This document shows, piece after piece, positions 15,691 through 16,056 of a stretch of DNA of 16,056 nt. The number at the start of each line of letters is the position of its first letter. Within the stretch, counting starts at the first letter, position 1. A program made the position numbers and the translations under genes. Source of the stretch: Phoronis ovalis (Eukaryota; Phoronida; Phoronidae); NCBI GenBank assembly GCA_028565635.1, contig JAOXYB010025081.1, forward strand, positions 1-16,056, written 5' to 3'. The notes beneath the pieces are model-generated. The model had not been told where the DNA came from and made no database searches. It saw nothing but the letters and a program-made list of their open reading frames with translations.

Positions 15691-16056
15691 CATTCTTTTT
15701 ATTTTTTGAAGCGGTGACAACTGTTCAACAAGATTTATGAAAAAAATAATAAAACTGAAAATGCCAAAATTTGAAGTGGTTGCACTTTAACCAAGGTTTC
15801 TTTTTAGTCTGGCCTAATGCATCAATTTAGCAGAAAATGATAATAAACATGATCCCAACTCTATCATGCTCTATGTCACCAGCACCATATGTTACCTTGA
15901 GCAGCCTGCCAGCAAGTGATAAAAAAACAAGGGTACAACAATGAATTTTACTCCCAAATGCAACATGACAGTAAAGTAGAAAAACAAGAGGTCTGCAGGT
16001 GCAGACAGATGCCCATCATATGATGTAGTTTCTTTAGTTGTAAAGCCATCTATGTC
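15691..16056. other. AT-rich right edge, nothing recognised
   Basis: No convincing exon was seen on either strand. If the minus-strand gene continues to the right, this is its intron. The last ~90 bases are less AT-rich and may belong to a dispersed repeat, but no second copy is present here to prove it. Confidence 0.45.

Overview
This window is AT-rich animal DNA. It is eukaryotic: the coding segments are short exons bounded by GT-AG introns with pyrimidine-rich acceptors, and long untranslated and intergenic stretches carry poly-A signals and dispersed repeats. The proteins read as invertebrate. The AT-rich composition, short introns (134-731 bp) and repeat style suggest a mollusc, perhaps a bivalve; that placement is inference.

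The central feature is the Notch-pathway transcription factor RBPJ / Suppressor of Hairless (CSL family) on the + strand. Twelve exons between 5511 and 11402 join without a frame break into 523 codons plus a stop. They cover a Ser/Pro-rich N-terminal leader, the Rel-like N-terminal DNA-binding domain, the beta-trefoil domain and the C-terminal Rel/TIG domain, followed by a short tail. The first recognised exon begins inside a codon, so the start codon lies upstream. A weak candidate start exon is at 4060-4077; otherwise the start is outside the window. A long AT-rich 3' UTR follows, with candidate poly-A signals near 12726 and 13311.

The left third (1-5510) is upstream or first-intron sequence. 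It opens with a 16-bp minisatellite and holds two diverged copies of one ~0.5-kb dispersed repeat in opposite orientation (53-605 and 4605-5118). Between them is an unexplained 81-codon open frame on the minus strand (2418-2663).

The right end holds the last two recognisable coding exons of a second gene on the minus strand, convergent with RBPJ (15387-15532 and 14389-14574). They join in phase and end in TAATAA. The product is unrecognised. It may have a membrane-associated segment, followed by a very basic stretch and a Ser/Asp-rich C-terminus.

The most distinctive local structure is a tandem duplication of ~149 bp around the acceptor of RBPJ exon 10412-10515. The upstream copy is a decayed duplicate of intron end plus exon start. 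I found no bacterial-type system, CRISPR array, rRNA or tRNA.
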